The notes below the pieces were generated by a model. That model was not told the DNA's origin and searched no databases. It worked only from the letters and a program-made list of their open reading frames with translations. A DNA stretch of 64,000 nucleotides, from NCBI RefSeq assembly GCF_001592435.1, contig NZ_CP014750.1:248001-312000 (forward strand), read 5' to 3'. This document shows positions 63,831 to 64,000 of the stretch, piece after piece. Numbering within the stretch: position 1 is the stretch's first letter; each line of letters starts with the position of its first letter. The DNA comes from Thermococcus peptonophilus (GTDB lineage: Archaea > Methanobacteriota_B > Thermococci > Thermococcales > Thermococcaceae). Both the position numbers and the translations under genes were made by a program.

Positions 63831-64000
63831 ATGGGACTTGTGATGTGGCTGAGAACCGGAGTGCTCATGGCGATCCTCACTGGCCTGCTAATGGGGATAG
63901 GTTACCTCTTCGGCGGACCGAATGTGGCGTTCATAATGTTCCTGTTCTCAATGTTCTTCAACTTCATAACATACTGGTACAGCGACAGGATAGTGCTGAG
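63831..64000 (+). CDS. htpX: HtpX-type membrane metalloprotease, C-terminus cut by window
   Basis: First 56 residues of an HtpX homologue: [22 protein letters not shown], a second span, then [14 protein letters not shown], the conserved loop before the zinc domain. The catalytic HExxH lies beyond the window. GGAGGTGAGAG precedes the ATG. Placement after the thermosome groups two protein-quality genes. Confidence 0.88.
   Translation, partial: MGLVMWLRTGVLMAILTGLLMGIGYLFGGPNVAFIMFLFSMFFNFITYWYSDRIVL

Overview
The window is archaeal and belongs to the Thermococcales, most likely a Thermococcus. The evidence is archaeal-type GAPDH, archaeosine TGT (TgtA), Bud32, thermosome and TmcA, GGTG-type ribosome binding sites, TTTATA-like TATA boxes about 25-30 bases before start sites, and a CGP-CTERM tail that is typical of this order. 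Genes are dense, often overlap by 1-4 bases, and are mostly vertical housekeeping genes.

Layout. 1-7871: GAPDH (cut by the window edge), Lhr helicase, a CxxC protein, a membrane glycosyltransferase, a PiT phosphate transporter and tgtA. 7910-10675: a tRNA-Val(UAC) gene carries an integrated element bounded by 47-bp att repeats. The unit is only 2,687 bp. It encodes an SSV-type tyrosine integrase split into two parts by integration, a 53-aa membrane protein and a set of iteron-like repeats. 10704-11575: palindrome-rich DNA with no gene. 11576-31119: asnS, an MtaD-like deaminase, a thiamine-type binding protein, two NYN-domain paralogues, tmcA, an acylaminoacyl peptidase, an AT-rich islet, a MobA-like protein, a biotin/ECF transporter set and several membrane proteins.

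31000-45240 is the most coherent functional block. It holds three NifX/ORP-like (COG1433-type) proteins, sufC-sufB, two MinD-type ATPases with inserted ferredoxin domains, a radical SAM protein, a DUF364 protein, methyltransferases and metallo-beta-lactamase-fold proteins. Four promoters here share a palindrome TTMGGNNNNCCTAA that resembles the DtxR/IdeR iron box. Three of them also carry a second palindrome, TGTGCATATGCACA, 25-28 bp away, with a TATA box in between. This suggests one co-regulated metal-cluster system comparable to the bacterial Orange Protein (ORP) complex.

45272-64000: MazG, TldD/TldE, two MFS carriers, a molybdopterin oxidoreductase, a secreted papain-like amidase, lipid-phosphatase-type membrane proteins, an ASCH protein, a HAD hydrolase, a sirtuin, an amino-acid permease, glyoxylate reductase, a MutS-like ATPase, Bud32, the thermosome and the start of htpX. 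Two genes (29365-29666 and 40316-40979) carry single-base frameshifts.
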